The notes below the pieces were generated by a model. It did not search any database, was not told the origin of the DNA, and saw nothing but the letters and a program-made list of their open reading frames with translations. From NCBI GenBank assembly GCA_900768525.1, contig CAAGDF010000002.1:1-18060 (forward strand): 18,060 nucleotides of DNA. Reading direction: 5' to 3'. The first letter of the stretch is position 1, and each line of letters begins with the position of its first letter. Source of the DNA: Clostridia bacterium (GTDB taxonomy: Bacteria; Bacillota; Clostridia; Christensenellales; Borkfalkiaceae). Below, one piece after another: positions 1 to 7,328 of this stretch. Made by a program: the position numbers and the translations under genes.

Positions 1-1412
1 CCGGATACACAGCAAGTACCCATTCCGCGAGCGACGACGGCGGCGTGCGAAGTCTGGCCTCCGCGAACGGTAAGAATACCCTGAGCGTATTTCATACCCT
101 CGATGTCTTCGGGTGAAGTTTCAAGTCTTACAAGAATAACTTTCTCGCCTTTCTTGCCGTGTTCTACGGCGTCTTCGGCGGTGAATACGATAGTACCCGC
201 GGCAGCGCCCGGAGAAGCGGCGATACCGCTGCCGACTACGTTGTACTTATCTGCATCGGCAAGAGCCTTTCTATCGAAGGTGGGGTGCAAAAGCATATCG
301 AGCGACTTAGCGTCGATTTGCATAAGCGCCTGCTGTTCGGTAATCATACCCTCGTCGATAAGGTCGCAAGCAATCTTGATTGCGGCGGCGGCGGTTCTCT
401 TGCCGTTTCTGGTCTGCAGCATGAACAGTTTGCCGTTTTCGACGGTGAATTCCATATCCTGCATATCTCTGTAGTGATCTTCGAGAATATCGCAAACCTT
501 AAGGAACTGTTTATATACGTCGGGGAAAACCTCCGCCATCTTTGATATAGGCATCGGGGTTCTTACGCCTGCAACGACGTCCTCGCCCTGCGCGTTGGTA
601 AGGAATTCGCCCATAAGTCCCTTTTCGCCTGTAGCGGGGTTACGCGTGAATGCAACGCCCGTGCCGCAGTTATCGCCCATGTTGCCGAACGCCATCATCT
701 GAACGTTAACGGCAGTACCCCAACTGTACGGAATATCGTGGTCCATTCTGTAAATGTTGGCGCGTTCGTTATCCCAGCTTCTGAACACCGCTTTGATCGC
801 ACCGAAGAGTTGTTCCTTAGGATCGCTCGGGAAATCGGTTCCGATCTTAGCCTTGTATTCGGCTTTGAACTGACCTGCCAAAGTCTTGAGGTCGTCGGCG
901 GTAAGTTCGGTATCGAGCGTAACGCATTTTTGCTTTTTCATCTGGTCTATCAAAGTTTCAAAGTACTTTTTGCCGACTTCCATAACGACGTCGGAGTACA
1001 TTTGTATAAATCTTCTGTAGCAGTCCCAAGCCCATCTCGGATTACCCGATTTTTTGATAAGAACTTCGAGAACTTCTTCGTTCAAACCGAGGTTAAGAAT
1101 GGTATCCATCATACCCGGCATCGACGCTCTTGCGCCCGAACGAACGGAAACAAGAAGCGGATTTTCTTTATCGCCGAATTTCTTTCCGGTAATCTTTTCG
1201 AGTTTCTCGATGTTTTCCATTATTTCCGACATAATGTCGTCGGCAATAGTTCTGCCGTCGTCGTAATAACGGGTACAAGCTTCGGTTGTTATCGTAAAGC
1301 CGTTAGGAACGGGCAAGCCGAGATTGGTCATTTCGGCGAGGTTTGCGCCTTTTCCGCCCAGAAGCTCGCGCATCTTGCCGTTGCCTTCGCTAAACTGATA
1401 AACGTATTTCAT
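1..1412 (-). CDS. ppdK: Pyruvate, phosphate dikinase (5' part; runs off the window)
   Basis: PPDK interconverts pyruvate + ATP + Pi and PEP + AMP + PPi in the cytoplasm; in anaerobes it often works in glycolysis or in PEP regeneration. The first 470 codons are visible. The N-terminus has the family start (KYVYQFSEGNG, then LGGKGANLAEM), followed by the nucleotide-binding motif SVRSGARASMPGMMDTILN around residues 110-130. The phosphohistidine region GGQTSHAAVVARGMG lies at the window edge, with the catalytic His at residue 456 (455 in the well-studied clostridial enzyme). The rest, mainly the PEP/pyruvate-binding barrel, lies outside the window; the family is about 870-880 aa. The ATG at 1410-1412 is preceded by a good GGAGG (1420-1424, complement) at normal spacing. 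A consensus promoter lies at 1511-1539. The coding direction away from the neighbouring operon's terminator suggests independent transcription. Confidence 0.96.
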   Translation of the reverse strand, partial: MKYVYQFSEGNGKMRELLGGKGANLAEMTNLGLPVPNGFTITTEACTRYYDDGRTIADDIMSEIMENIEKLEKITGKKFGDKENPLLVSVRSGARASMPGMMDTILNLGLNEEVLEVLIKKSGNPRWAWDCYRRFIQMYSDVVMEVGKKYFETLIDQMKKQKCVTLDTELTADDLKTLAGQFKAEYKAKIGTDFPSDPKEQLFGAIKAVFRSWDNERANIYRMDHDIPYSWGTAVNVQMMAFGNMGDNCGTGVAFTRNPATGEKGLMGEFLTNAQGEDVVAGVRTPMPISKMAEVFPDVYKQFLKVCDILEDHYRDMQDMEFTVENGKLFMLQTRNGKRTAAAAIKIACDLIDEGMITEQQALMQIDAKSLDMLLHPTFDRKALADADKYNVVGSGIAASPGAAAGTIVFTAEDAVEHGKKGEKVILVRLETSPEDIEGMKYAQGILTVRGGQTSHAAVVARGMGTCCVS

Positions 1413-1510
1413 TTATAATCCTCCATGAGTTGCGGTTCTGCCGCATGTTTTACAAGAAAAAATCGGTAATCCTGAAAAAAGAAAATCCCACTATTTTCTC
1501 TAACGATGAC

Positions 1511-1539
1511 ATTATATATAAAAGCACTTTATTTTTCAA
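1511..1539 (-). promoter_or_regulatory. Sigma-A-type promoter of ppdK
   Basis: On the minus strand there is a -35 TTGAAA (complement of 1534-1539), exactly 17 nt of spacer, and a perfect -10 TATAAT (complement of 1511-1516). Transcription would start near 1504 and give a leader of about 90 nt before the ppdK ATG. I see no riboswitch-like fold in that leader. The same TTGAAA-17-TATAAT arrangement is found before miaB. Confidence 0.8.
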
Positions 1540-1556
1540 GTGTTTGAGCGCCGTTT

Positions 1557-1591
1557 TGCATAAAAAGACTGATTTGTGCATAAAAAGATTG
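1557..1591 (-). repeat. Tandem 15-bp direct repeat upstream of the ppdK promoter
   Basis: TGCATAAAAAGACTG (1557-1571) is followed by TGCATAAAAAGATTG (1577-1591). The copies match at 14 of 15 positions and start exactly 20 bp apart, about two helical turns. They sit 18-52 bp upstream of the ppdK -35 box, where activator sites or UP-like elements lie. A regulatory role is inferred from position and phasing only. Confidence 0.55.
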
Positions 1592-1623
1592 TCTTTTTTA
1601 TTTTATAAAAATCTAAAAACGTA

Positions 1624-1655
1624 CAAAAGAAGCCGCTTTTCGACAAAAACGACTT
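1624..1655 (-). terminator. Probable intrinsic terminator after the exonuclease-GH78 gene
   Basis: Downstream of the stop at 1680 the minus-strand transcript can form an 11-bp stem (1645-1655 with 1630-1640, two G-U pairs) closed by the tetraloop GUCG, followed by CUUUU. The U tract is short, so termination may be partial. It would separate the long operon from the ppdK promoter region. Apart from this, the promoter and the repeats, I see nothing in the AT-rich gap 1413-1679. Confidence 0.45.
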
Positions 1656-1679
1656 TTGATAATTATATAATGTATTGAT

Positions 1680-4280
1680 TTATTTTGTGCTTGGCTTTCT
1701 ACCCGCTTTGTTTTTGGCGGGGCGATCCTTTTTCTTGAGAATTTTGCAAAAATAGTATATGGGAACGGCACTCCAGCCGTGGCACAGGCTGCCCGCGCCG
1801 CCGAAATCGGCTGCGCCCTGCTCTGTTTCCCAAACGGTGGTTGCGCCCGCGTCTAACATTTTGCCGTAAACGCGCTTTATATCATCGATAATATATTGTT
1901 CGTAACCGCCGACCTTTAAAAGAGCGTCGTAAACGAACGCCTTTGTGGAAAGCGATGCCGCAACCTGATTGCCGCCGAGCATTTTTTCGGCGTCGGCTTT
2001 ACCGCCGAGCCCCGCAAGAATGGCAAGCGCGGTAACAAGCGCGGATGATTTTTTATCTTTGTCAGAGATGACAAACTCGCCCCTTTCTTTATCGTAAAAT
2101 CTATCTTTTACGGCTTTTTTCATCTTATCGAGATTATGCTTTTCGCCGAAGATTTTATCGTAAAACTCGGTTGCGAAAATGAAAGCAAGATTGAGCGGCG
2201 CGTCGAACACCTCTTCTTTTTGTCTGTTTTGCGCAGCTGCCGTCATATCGGATTCCCATCCGTCCATACCGTCAGTCCACTCGTAAAAATTCCAGTACGG
2301 AGCGGGCGAAAAGCGGGCTATAAGTCCGTTATCGCATATTTGGCTTTCAAAAGTCGCATAGGTTATTTTAAGCACGGGGGCAACGATATCGAGTATCGCA
2401 CGCTTGCCCGTATGCTCGATATATTCGTATACCGTTTGAAAATATACAAGCGAGAAAAACGGAATGGGATAATCTATTCCGCCGGGAACGGTAAGGCTCA
2501 AAAGTCCGTCAGCCCGAAGCCCTCGCGACAAAAGTATTATATTCGAGCGTTGATAATCGTGCCCTAAAAACGCATAATATCCGCAAAGCGCCTGATTGCG
2601 CGAATCCAACGAATAAAGCCCCTGCTCGCGCCAAGCGCAATCTTCGTAATGCTCGTGCATGCAAACTCTTAAAGAATTTACGCAAATATCGGCTATTTTT
2701 TGAACTTCTTTATCTTTAAATTTGAGATTTTTGCGCACAACGGGGTATTCCACCGGGCGTAAACCGATATAATTGATTTTAAGTTGATCGAGTAATTTTG
2801 CGGACTGCAAATCAAAGTCCGACCGCGGAGCATTTTGTTCGCCCGCCTGCTCGGCAAAAATCTCGAGATATCTGCCCGCAAGCCGCCTGAACGGATTGAG
2901 GTACACGTTTTTGCCTTTCTTTAAAACCACCTCTACGCTGAAATCGCGGTCGCCGACAAGCCTTCTTACATGCCCGCCGTCAAGCAAATGTTCGCCGTAA
3001 GCAACGGTAAGTTTTATATCGGAGGAAACATCGATATCGAGATATAAAAATCCGCAAATCTCGGCGTATAGGTCGATTATCAAGCTGTTCACCGTTTTGC
3101 GCGGCGTGCATTTTACGGGCGGCAAAACGACTAAACTCTTTCTTCCGCGGTGATGAAACACCATTGTTTTATTGATTAAAACACTGTTCGTATATTCGCC
3201 TTTCGGCGCGCGGTTATCGTACAAAAACGAAAAACCGAGTTGCCCGCTTATGTTTTTTTTGTACCCGTTTTTATATTCGTTCATAACGCGTGCGGGCGTG
3301 CTTTCGCTGCTGTATGCGACAACCTCGCCGTCGCACTCGAGTTCAAAAATAACACCGCCGTCGGCTTTTATGTAATTTGCGCTGTCCGCGCCGTAATGCC
3401 ATACCTGCACGCGCATTTCAGCTAATGAACGATTGAACGCGTCGGGTTTAGACAAATCTTTGCAATCGAAATATTTGCAGTCGGGATAGTCCGCACACTG
3501 CGAAAACGCAACCAATCTGTCGCCGATGAATGCGGCGAAAGCCGAATCGGACGAATATTTAAGCGTAATCTTTTGCGCGGTTTTTACCGTTTCGGGCAGT
3601 TTTACATAAAATTCGGCGTAGTCGTCAACGTTGCAATCGGTTTTTACCCATATCCACTGCGCAGTTTTAAACGGATTTACAGTCATCTCGCCGTTACTTA
3701 TAAACAGTTCGGGCAAGACTTTCACGCTGCCGTCGGATTCCAAAAAGAACTCGTGCAGTTTTTTGTTCTGCGATTTGCATATTGCCTTTGCAACCTCGGC
3801 GGTACGCATGGCATCCTCGTCGCTTCTATGCGTGCCGCGCTCTTCGCTGCCCGTGCGCTCAACGTACTCCGCATCAAGTTTTTTAGCCTTTTTGTTATCG
3901 ACAAGTTCGATAAGTTTTTGAATATCGAAAACCGTCGCTTTTATTTCAGGCAAACGATACCGCGCGCAATCGTCCTCTAAAAAACGCAAATCGTTCTGAA
4001 TACCGTAGCCGAAACACACTACGTCGTCGGCGGTCAGAAGATCTCGTATCCGTGGATAAACCTCGCTGAATTTAGGCAGGGTTTTAAAAATCTTCTTATC
4101 GTAGGCAAGAATGTTTTTCTTTACATACGGATCGAAATTGCATGCGGGATTGACCAAAATATCTTCGGGCGTGCCTATCATATTAAAATTTTCGTCGGTG
4201 ATAACGTACCCGAAACTGTAAATTTTCGCCTTACCCAAGTAGCAATTCGCACATTCTATATCAAAAAACAAGTATCTCAT
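1680..4280 (-). CDS. DEDDh exonuclease fused to a GH78 alpha-L-rhamnosidase-like enzyme (866 aa)
   Basis: Residues 1-185 form a DnaQ/RNase T-like 3'-5' exonuclease with all DEDDh residues: FDIE (D7, E9), GYGIQNDLRF (D97) and HRSDEDA (H151, D156). Residues about 203-866 form a family 78 glycoside hydrolase. It begins with the FKTAQWIW beta-domain, carries the motif EDCAWREQGLYSLDSRNQ (D547, E552, D559, matching the acid triad of GH78 enzymes) and ends with TTVWETE (E818, probable general base) and CHGWSA. No signal peptide or membrane segment is present, so it should be cytoplasmic. I chose the ATG at 4278-4280 because GGAGA stands 7 nt upstream; an in-frame TTG at 4302-4304 would add 8 residues. 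No stop or frameshift separates the halves, but M199 just before the GH78 part could be an internal start, although its GGCGAG is too close for a good ribosome site. It is the last gene of the operon, 50 nt after the phosphatase. Each domain call is solid; the joint function is unknown. Confidence 0.88.
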   Translation of the reverse strand: MRYLFFDIECANCYLGKAKIYSFGYVITDENFNMIGTPEDILVNPACNFDPYVKKNILAYDKKIFKTLPKFSEVYPRIRDLLTADDVVCFGYGIQNDLRFLEDDCARYRLPEIKATVFDIQKLIELVDNKKAKKLDAEYVERTGSEERGTHRSDEDAMRTAEVAKAICKSQNKKLHEFFLESDGSVKVLPELFISNGEMTVNPFKTAQWIWVKTDCNVDDYAEFYVKLPETVKTAQKITLKYSSDSAFAAFIGDRLVAFSQCADYPDCKYFDCKDLSKPDAFNRSLAEMRVQVWHYGADSANYIKADGGVIFELECDGEVVAYSSESTPARVMNEYKNGYKKNISGQLGFSFLYDNRAPKGEYTNSVLINKTMVFHHRGRKSLVVLPPVKCTPRKTVNSLIIDLYAEICGFLYLDIDVSSDIKLTVAYGEHLLDGGHVRRLVGDRDFSVEVVLKKGKNVYLNPFRRLAGRYLEIFAEQAGEQNAPRSDFDLQSAKLLDQLKINYIGLRPVEYPVVRKNLKFKDKEVQKIADICVNSLRVCMHEHYEDCAWREQGLYSLDSRNQALCGYYAFLGHDYQRSNIILLSRGLRADGLLSLTVPGGIDYPIPFFSLVYFQTVYEYIEHTGKRAILDIVAPVLKITYATFESQICDNGLIARFSPAPYWNFYEWTDGMDGWESDMTAAAQNRQKEEVFDAPLNLAFIFATEFYDKIFGEKHNLDKMKKAVKDRFYDKERGEFVISDKDKKSSALVTALAILAGLGGKADAEKMLGGNQVAASLSTKAFVYDALLKVGGYEQYIIDDIKRVYGKMLDAGATTVWETEQGAADFGGAGSLCHGWSAVPIYYFCKILKKKDRPAKNKAGRKPSTK
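3067..3081. repeat. Copy of the TATAGGTCGATTATC motif inside the exonuclease-GH78 gene
   Basis: An exact 15-bp match on the plus strand to the core shared with 7295-7312 (inverted), 15055-15069 and 15917-15931. It lies within the GH78 part of the coding region, where the minus strand reads SLIIDLY. The reading frame differs from the copy in the penicillin-binding protein gene, so shared protein sequence does not explain the match. Confidence 0.6.
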
Positions 4281-4330
4281 GTAAATATCTCCGTCAGTTC
4301 GCAAAAATCGGCATTAGTTGCACGTAAAAA

Positions 4331-5020
4331 TCAGTCAAGCCTGTCGCCGTTGCCGTAAACCTCGGCAAATCTTGCCGCAAAAGACGGCTCTTGACCCTCG
4401 GCGTATAAATGCGAAACGTCGCCGAAACCTATGCAGCGAAACGCCGCTTTGCCCTGCCTGCGCTCTTCGGTCACAAAAGTGGTAACCGAGGTAGTAAGCG
4501 CACAAAACCCTTGAAAAAACGGGTAAGGCGAAACGCCCAGCAGTCTTGAAATAAGCACGCTTTCAAGCCCGAAATGGCAAAAGAACGCAATCGTATCTTC
4601 ATTGGGCGTTACCACATCATAGCCGTAGCCGTTCCGTATATAACCGTGAGCGGCAAGCACCTCGTCCAGCCCGTTGCAAACGGCGGCATAACTTTCTTTA
4701 ACCACACCGTCCGAAAAACGCGGGGAATCAAGCCAATTTTTGCTGTCGAGAACATCGCGCTCGGCATTGTAATCTTCGGGCAACCTGTCCCATATGTAAC
4801 AAAATTCTCTCAGCCAGTCTTTAGTTTCTCGCTCTATCGGTCTTTGACCTAAAGCGATATCGCATGTAAGCGCGGCTCTTCCGAGCGGCGAAACGTACGC
4901 CTTTTTTATATCGATTTTATCAAGTCTTTTTTTCAAAAGCGCGGCTTCTGTTTTGCCTCTTTCGGTAAGCGAATCTATCGAATAATCGGGATCTCCGTGT
5001 CTTATAATCAATAATTTCAT
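4331..5020 (-). CDS. Histidine phosphatase family protein (phosphoglycerate mutase-like)
   Basis: A 229-aa cytoplasmic protein of the RHG superfamily, which transfers or hydrolyses phosphate through a phosphohistidine. The start LLIIRHGDPDY carries the nucleophile H8. SPLGRA (R48) and the late CHFG (H149) fit the other pocket residues. The Asp after RHG and the overall pattern suit the broad-specificity phosphatase branch rather than a glycolytic mutase; the substrate cannot be read from the sequence. The ATG overlaps the TGA of the upstream glycosylase gene (ATGA at 5017-5020), and no independent Shine-Dalgarno is seen, so translational coupling is likely. Confidence 0.85.
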   Translation of the reverse strand: MKLLIIRHGDPDYSIDSLTERGKTEAALLKKRLDKIDIKKAYVSPLGRAALTCDIALGQRPIERETKDWLREFCYIWDRLPEDYNAERDVLDSKNWLDSPRFSDGVVKESYAAVCNGLDEVLAAHGYIRNGYGYDVVTPNEDTIAFFCHFGLESVLISRLLGVSPYPFFQGFCALTTSVTTFVTEERRQGKAAFRCIGFGDVSHLYAEGQEPSFAARFAEVYGNGDRLD

Positions 5021-5733
5021 ATCTTTAACGTATTCAAATATTTTTTAGTTTCAGTCGGTACGGCAAGGCTTTCCCGCGCCTTTTGTATGGCAAGATTGTG
5101 CGTTGCTTTATCTAACTTTTTTTGCGTGATATACGGCAACGCGTCCGCATATCTTTTGGTGAGCAAAGTTGCAAAATACCAGGCTATAGCACTGTTAACG
5201 TAATATTCGTCCGATCTGACGGCTGCAATTTCATCCGCTTGTTTTGCGTTAAAATACTCGCCCGTAAACAGTTTCATAAACGTAACGATAGCAAATCTTT
5301 TTTCGTAAACGCCGCTGCGGTCAAGCCAATTATAAGCCGCTTTTTCCGCACCCGCGAGGTCTTTTTCAAACGCCTTTATGCGCATTGCGTCGCAAGTAGC
5401 CCAGTTATCTATAAACGGCAAAAACGCGTCAAGTCGCGAAACCGCCTTGCCAAAGTCTTTTTCTTCGCACAACAAAAAGGCGTGTAGGTTATCTTCTTCG
5501 TAATACTTATGCGGCAAAGCGTTTAAGAACTCTTCTACAAGCGTAGTGTTTTTAAGTTCCTTTGCAAGTTTTTTAAGCATAGGCGTGCGCACGCCGATGA
5601 CCTTGCTTTTATCTACCGTCGGCATAAGCGCGGACTGAAAATCTTTGTATTTTTCGTCGGCAAGCGCAAACAACCTTTCGCGTATATCGTTAATATCGCG
5701 TATGTCTTTAATTTCGTTGATACCGTTGCGCAT
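5017..5733 (-). CDS. AlkD-like DNA alkylation repair glycosylase
   Basis: AlkD-family enzymes are all-helical HEAT-like-repeat glycosylases that excise alkylated purines such as N3- and N7-alkyl adducts. The 238-aa product has the family blocks VIGVRTPMLKKLAKEL (45-60), DNWATCDAM (109-117), RFAIVTFMKLF and YYVNSAIAWYFATLLTK. W111, D115, R146 and W185 correspond to the Trp, Asp, Arg and Trp used by the Bacillus enzyme for lesion binding. The start at 5731-5733 lies 5 nt after the stop of the PLP-enzyme gene; an upstream extension in the same frame overlaps that gene and is unlikely. No clear Shine-Dalgarno is seen, suggesting coupling. The N-terminus has a small internal repeat (KDIRDINDIRE) that may belong to a non-conserved leader. 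Confidence 0.87.
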   Translation of the reverse strand: MRNGINEIKDIRDINDIRERLFALADEKYKDFQSALMPTVDKSKVIGVRTPMLKKLAKELKNTTLVEEFLNALPHKYYEEDNLHAFLLCEEKDFGKAVSRLDAFLPFIDNWATCDAMRIKAFEKDLAGAEKAAYNWLDRSGVYEKRFAIVTFMKLFTGEYFNAKQADEIAAVRSDEYYVNSAIAWYFATLLTKRYADALPYITQKKLDKATHNLAIQKARESLAVPTETKKYLNTLKI

Positions 5734-5738
5734 AGCGA

Positions 5739-6977
5739 TTATAAAAGTTTTTCTAAAATACGGCGTAAGGCAATTTTGCAGTGCTCGTAAGTTAAACCGC
5801 CCTGAATGTAAGCGATATACGGCGGTTTTACGGGTGCGTCGGCGGAAAGTTCGAGCGATGCGCCCTGCACAAAGCACCCGGCAGCCATAATTACCTGATC
5901 GTTATACCCCGGCATATCCCACGGCAAAACGGTAACGTGGCTGTCTACAGGCGAAACCTCCTGCACGGACTGAATAAATTTTATGAGTTTTTCGCTGTCG
6001 TCAAGCACTACCGAACGAGTGATATCGTAAGGCGTTTTGCCGACCGCGGGCAACGTCTCAAAGCCGAGCTCGTTCATTGCCGCACCTATCAGCAAACTGC
6101 CCTTTATAGCCTCTTTCACCGTGTGCGGAGCAAGGAAAAATCCCTGATAAAAATACTGATAACCGTAAGCGTAAGAGCCTACCTCCGCACCTATAGACGG
6201 CGAAGTCAAGCGCCCCTCTATCTGTGAAATATATTTTTCAGTGCCGGCAATATAACCGCCCGTCGGAGCGATGCCGCCACCCGGATTTTTAATGAGCGAA
6301 CCGCACATAACGTCCGCTCCGACATCTGTAGGCTCGCGCTTTTCGACGAACTCGCCGTAACAGTTATCCACAAAAATACAGCCGTCAAAGCCGTTTTCAC
6401 GCACGGTTTTTATAAACTCCGCGATTTTATCTACCGATAATGCCTCGCGCCATTCGTACCCGCGCGAACGCTGAACGAAAAGCATTTTGATTTCACGCGA
6501 TTTTATAGCCGAAAGCACTTTTTTAGTATCGATATTGCCGTTTTTCATAGGTATAAAGTTATATTTTATACCGAAATCGGCAAGCGAACCCGAGCCCTTT
6601 TTGCTTATAACGTCACGCAGAGTATCGTACGGTTCGCCGGTTACCGCAAGCATTTCGTCGCCGGGGCGCAAAACGCCGAATAAACCGATAGTCAGCGCGT
6701 GCGTTCCCGAAAGAATGCTCGGAGAAACAAGCGCGCGCTCGGATCTGAACGCGTCGGCATAAACACGGTCGAGCGTATCTCTTCCCTCGTCGCCGTACCC
6801 ATACCCCGACGATTGCCCGAAATGCCTTAACGCAATTTTATTGTTCTGAAAAGCTTTCAACACTTTTTCCTGATTGAACAAACTGATCTCGTCGGCAAGG
6901 GCGAACTGTTTTTTGCATTTCTTTTCCGCGCGGAGAATAATCTCCTCCGCTTTTTGTTTTAAAAACTGATTTTCCAT
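5739..6977 (-). CDS. PLP-dependent methionine gamma-lyase/aluminium-resistance (YnbB) family protein
   Basis: A 412-aa fold-type I PLP enzyme of the family labelled aluminium resistance protein or YnbB in Firmicutes, related to cystathionine beta-/gamma-lyases. Characteristic blocks are NQEKVLKAFQNNKIALRHF, GYGYGDEGRDTLDRVYADAF, SGTHALTIGLFGVLRPGDE, FVDNCYGEF (D204 contacts the PLP ring) and GSLIKNPGGGIAPTGGYIAG, with K230 the Schiff-base lysine. Length agrees with the family. The reaction in vivo is not firmly established for this family; a C-S lyase activity is the usual inference. I start at the ATG 6975-6977 (MENQFLK); the longer frame to 7118 runs back into the repeat region and has no family similarity. 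No Shine-Dalgarno is visible. In Bacillus the homologue lies a few genes after mutSL, with miaA and hfq between; those are absent here. Confidence 0.87.
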   Translation of the reverse strand: MENQFLKQKAEEIILRAEKKCKKQFALADEISLFNQEKVLKAFQNNKIALRHFGQSSGYGYGDEGRDTLDRVYADAFRSERALVSPSILSGTHALTIGLFGVLRPGDEMLAVTGEPYDTLRDVISKKGSGSLADFGIKYNFIPMKNGNIDTKKVLSAIKSREIKMLFVQRSRGYEWREALSVDKIAEFIKTVRENGFDGCIFVDNCYGEFVEKREPTDVGADVMCGSLIKNPGGGIAPTGGYIAGTEKYISQIEGRLTSPSIGAEVGSYAYGYQYFYQGFFLAPHTVKEAIKGSLLIGAAMNELGFETLPAVGKTPYDITRSVVLDDSEKLIKFIQSVQEVSPVDSHVTVLPWDMPGYNDQVIMAAGCFVQGASLELSADAPVKPPYIAYIQGGLTYEHCKIALRRILEKLL

Positions 6978-6997
6978 ATGATATATATTTAAATAAA

Positions 6998-7031
6998 TAG
7001 CCGATAACCGACCTATATCGGGACTTTTTAA
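6998..7031. repeat. Copy 1 of the GCCGATAA-TCGACCTATA repeat family
   Basis: The plus strand holds GCCGATAACCGACCTATA at 7000-7017, one change from the 18-bp core at 7295-7312. Similarity to that copy extends over about 32 bp, through CGGGACTTTT, so the two form direct repeats that bracket the fold-back element. It lies 20-55 bp before the PLP-enzyme start, so an operator or promoter role is possible but unproven. Confidence 0.65.
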
Positions 7032-7123
7032 ATAATTACGCCTTGCTTTTCCAAACTTATTCTCGCCATATAAAAGGGTAAAAACACCATAAAATGGACG
7101 AGCCGCGCATAAATTCAACGCAA

Positions 7124-7272
7124 AGGCTTCCCCCTCGGGGAAGCTGTCGCGTAGCGACTGAAGAGGATTAAAAAGCCGATATTGAAAAACCGCTTTTTAA
7201 AACAAGGACTGCGAATTCTTGAAATTGTCCTCTTCCGGCACTTCGTGCCACCTTCTCCGAAAGGAGAAGGCT
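7124..7272. mobile_element. MITE-like fold-back repeat element
   Basis: About 149 bp with no coding capacity and nested symmetry. A perfect hairpin GCTTCCCC-CTC-GGGGAAGC (7126-7144) is followed by GTCGC-GTA-GCGAC (7146-7158), GAAGAGGA (7160-7167), TTAAAAAGC (7168-7176) pairing with GCTTTTTAA (7192-7200), TCCTCTTC (7228-7235, perfect complement of 7160-7167), GGCAC-TTC-GTGCC (7237-7249), and CCTTCTCC-GAAA-GGAGAAGG (7251-7270). The two ends are similar in inverted orientation (AGGCTTCCCCC against AGCCTTCTCC). This matches short interspersed palindromic elements that I know from Clostridia genomes, where a hairpin plus a GTCGC/GCGAC or GGCAC/GTGCC mini-hairpin forms each end. No transposase is present, so spread in trans is inferred. 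It may also fold in the mutL transcript and attenuate downstream genes. Confidence 0.7.
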
Positions 7273-7292
7273 CTAGCAATCAGTACCATTTA

Positions 7293-7325
7293 TAGCCGAT
7301 AATCGACCTATAGCGGGACTTTTAA
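7293..7325. repeat. Copy 2 of the TATAGGTCGATTATCGGC repeat family, just after mutL
   Basis: GCCGATAATCGACCTATA at 7295-7312 is identical over 18 bp, in inverse orientation, to 15917-15934, and 17 of 18 to 7000-7017. It begins 3-4 bp past the mutL stop. The core CGAT-T-ATCG is palindromic and the flanks TATAG/CTATA extend the symmetry. Together with copy 1 and the fold-back element it accounts for most of the 351-bp gap 6978-7328; the rest (7032-7123) is AT-rich with no recognisable gene. Confidence 0.7.
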
Positions 7326-7328
7326 GTT

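Noticed and set aside
738..1418. 226-codon open frame on the plus strand
   Set aside because: Antisense to the well-supported ppdK, no ribosome site and no family resemblance; a shadow of GC-skewed codon use.
1430..1678. 82-codon Lys/Phe-rich frame on the plus strand
   Set aside because: AT-rich intergenic DNA that already holds the ppdK promoter, repeats and terminator; no ribosome site.
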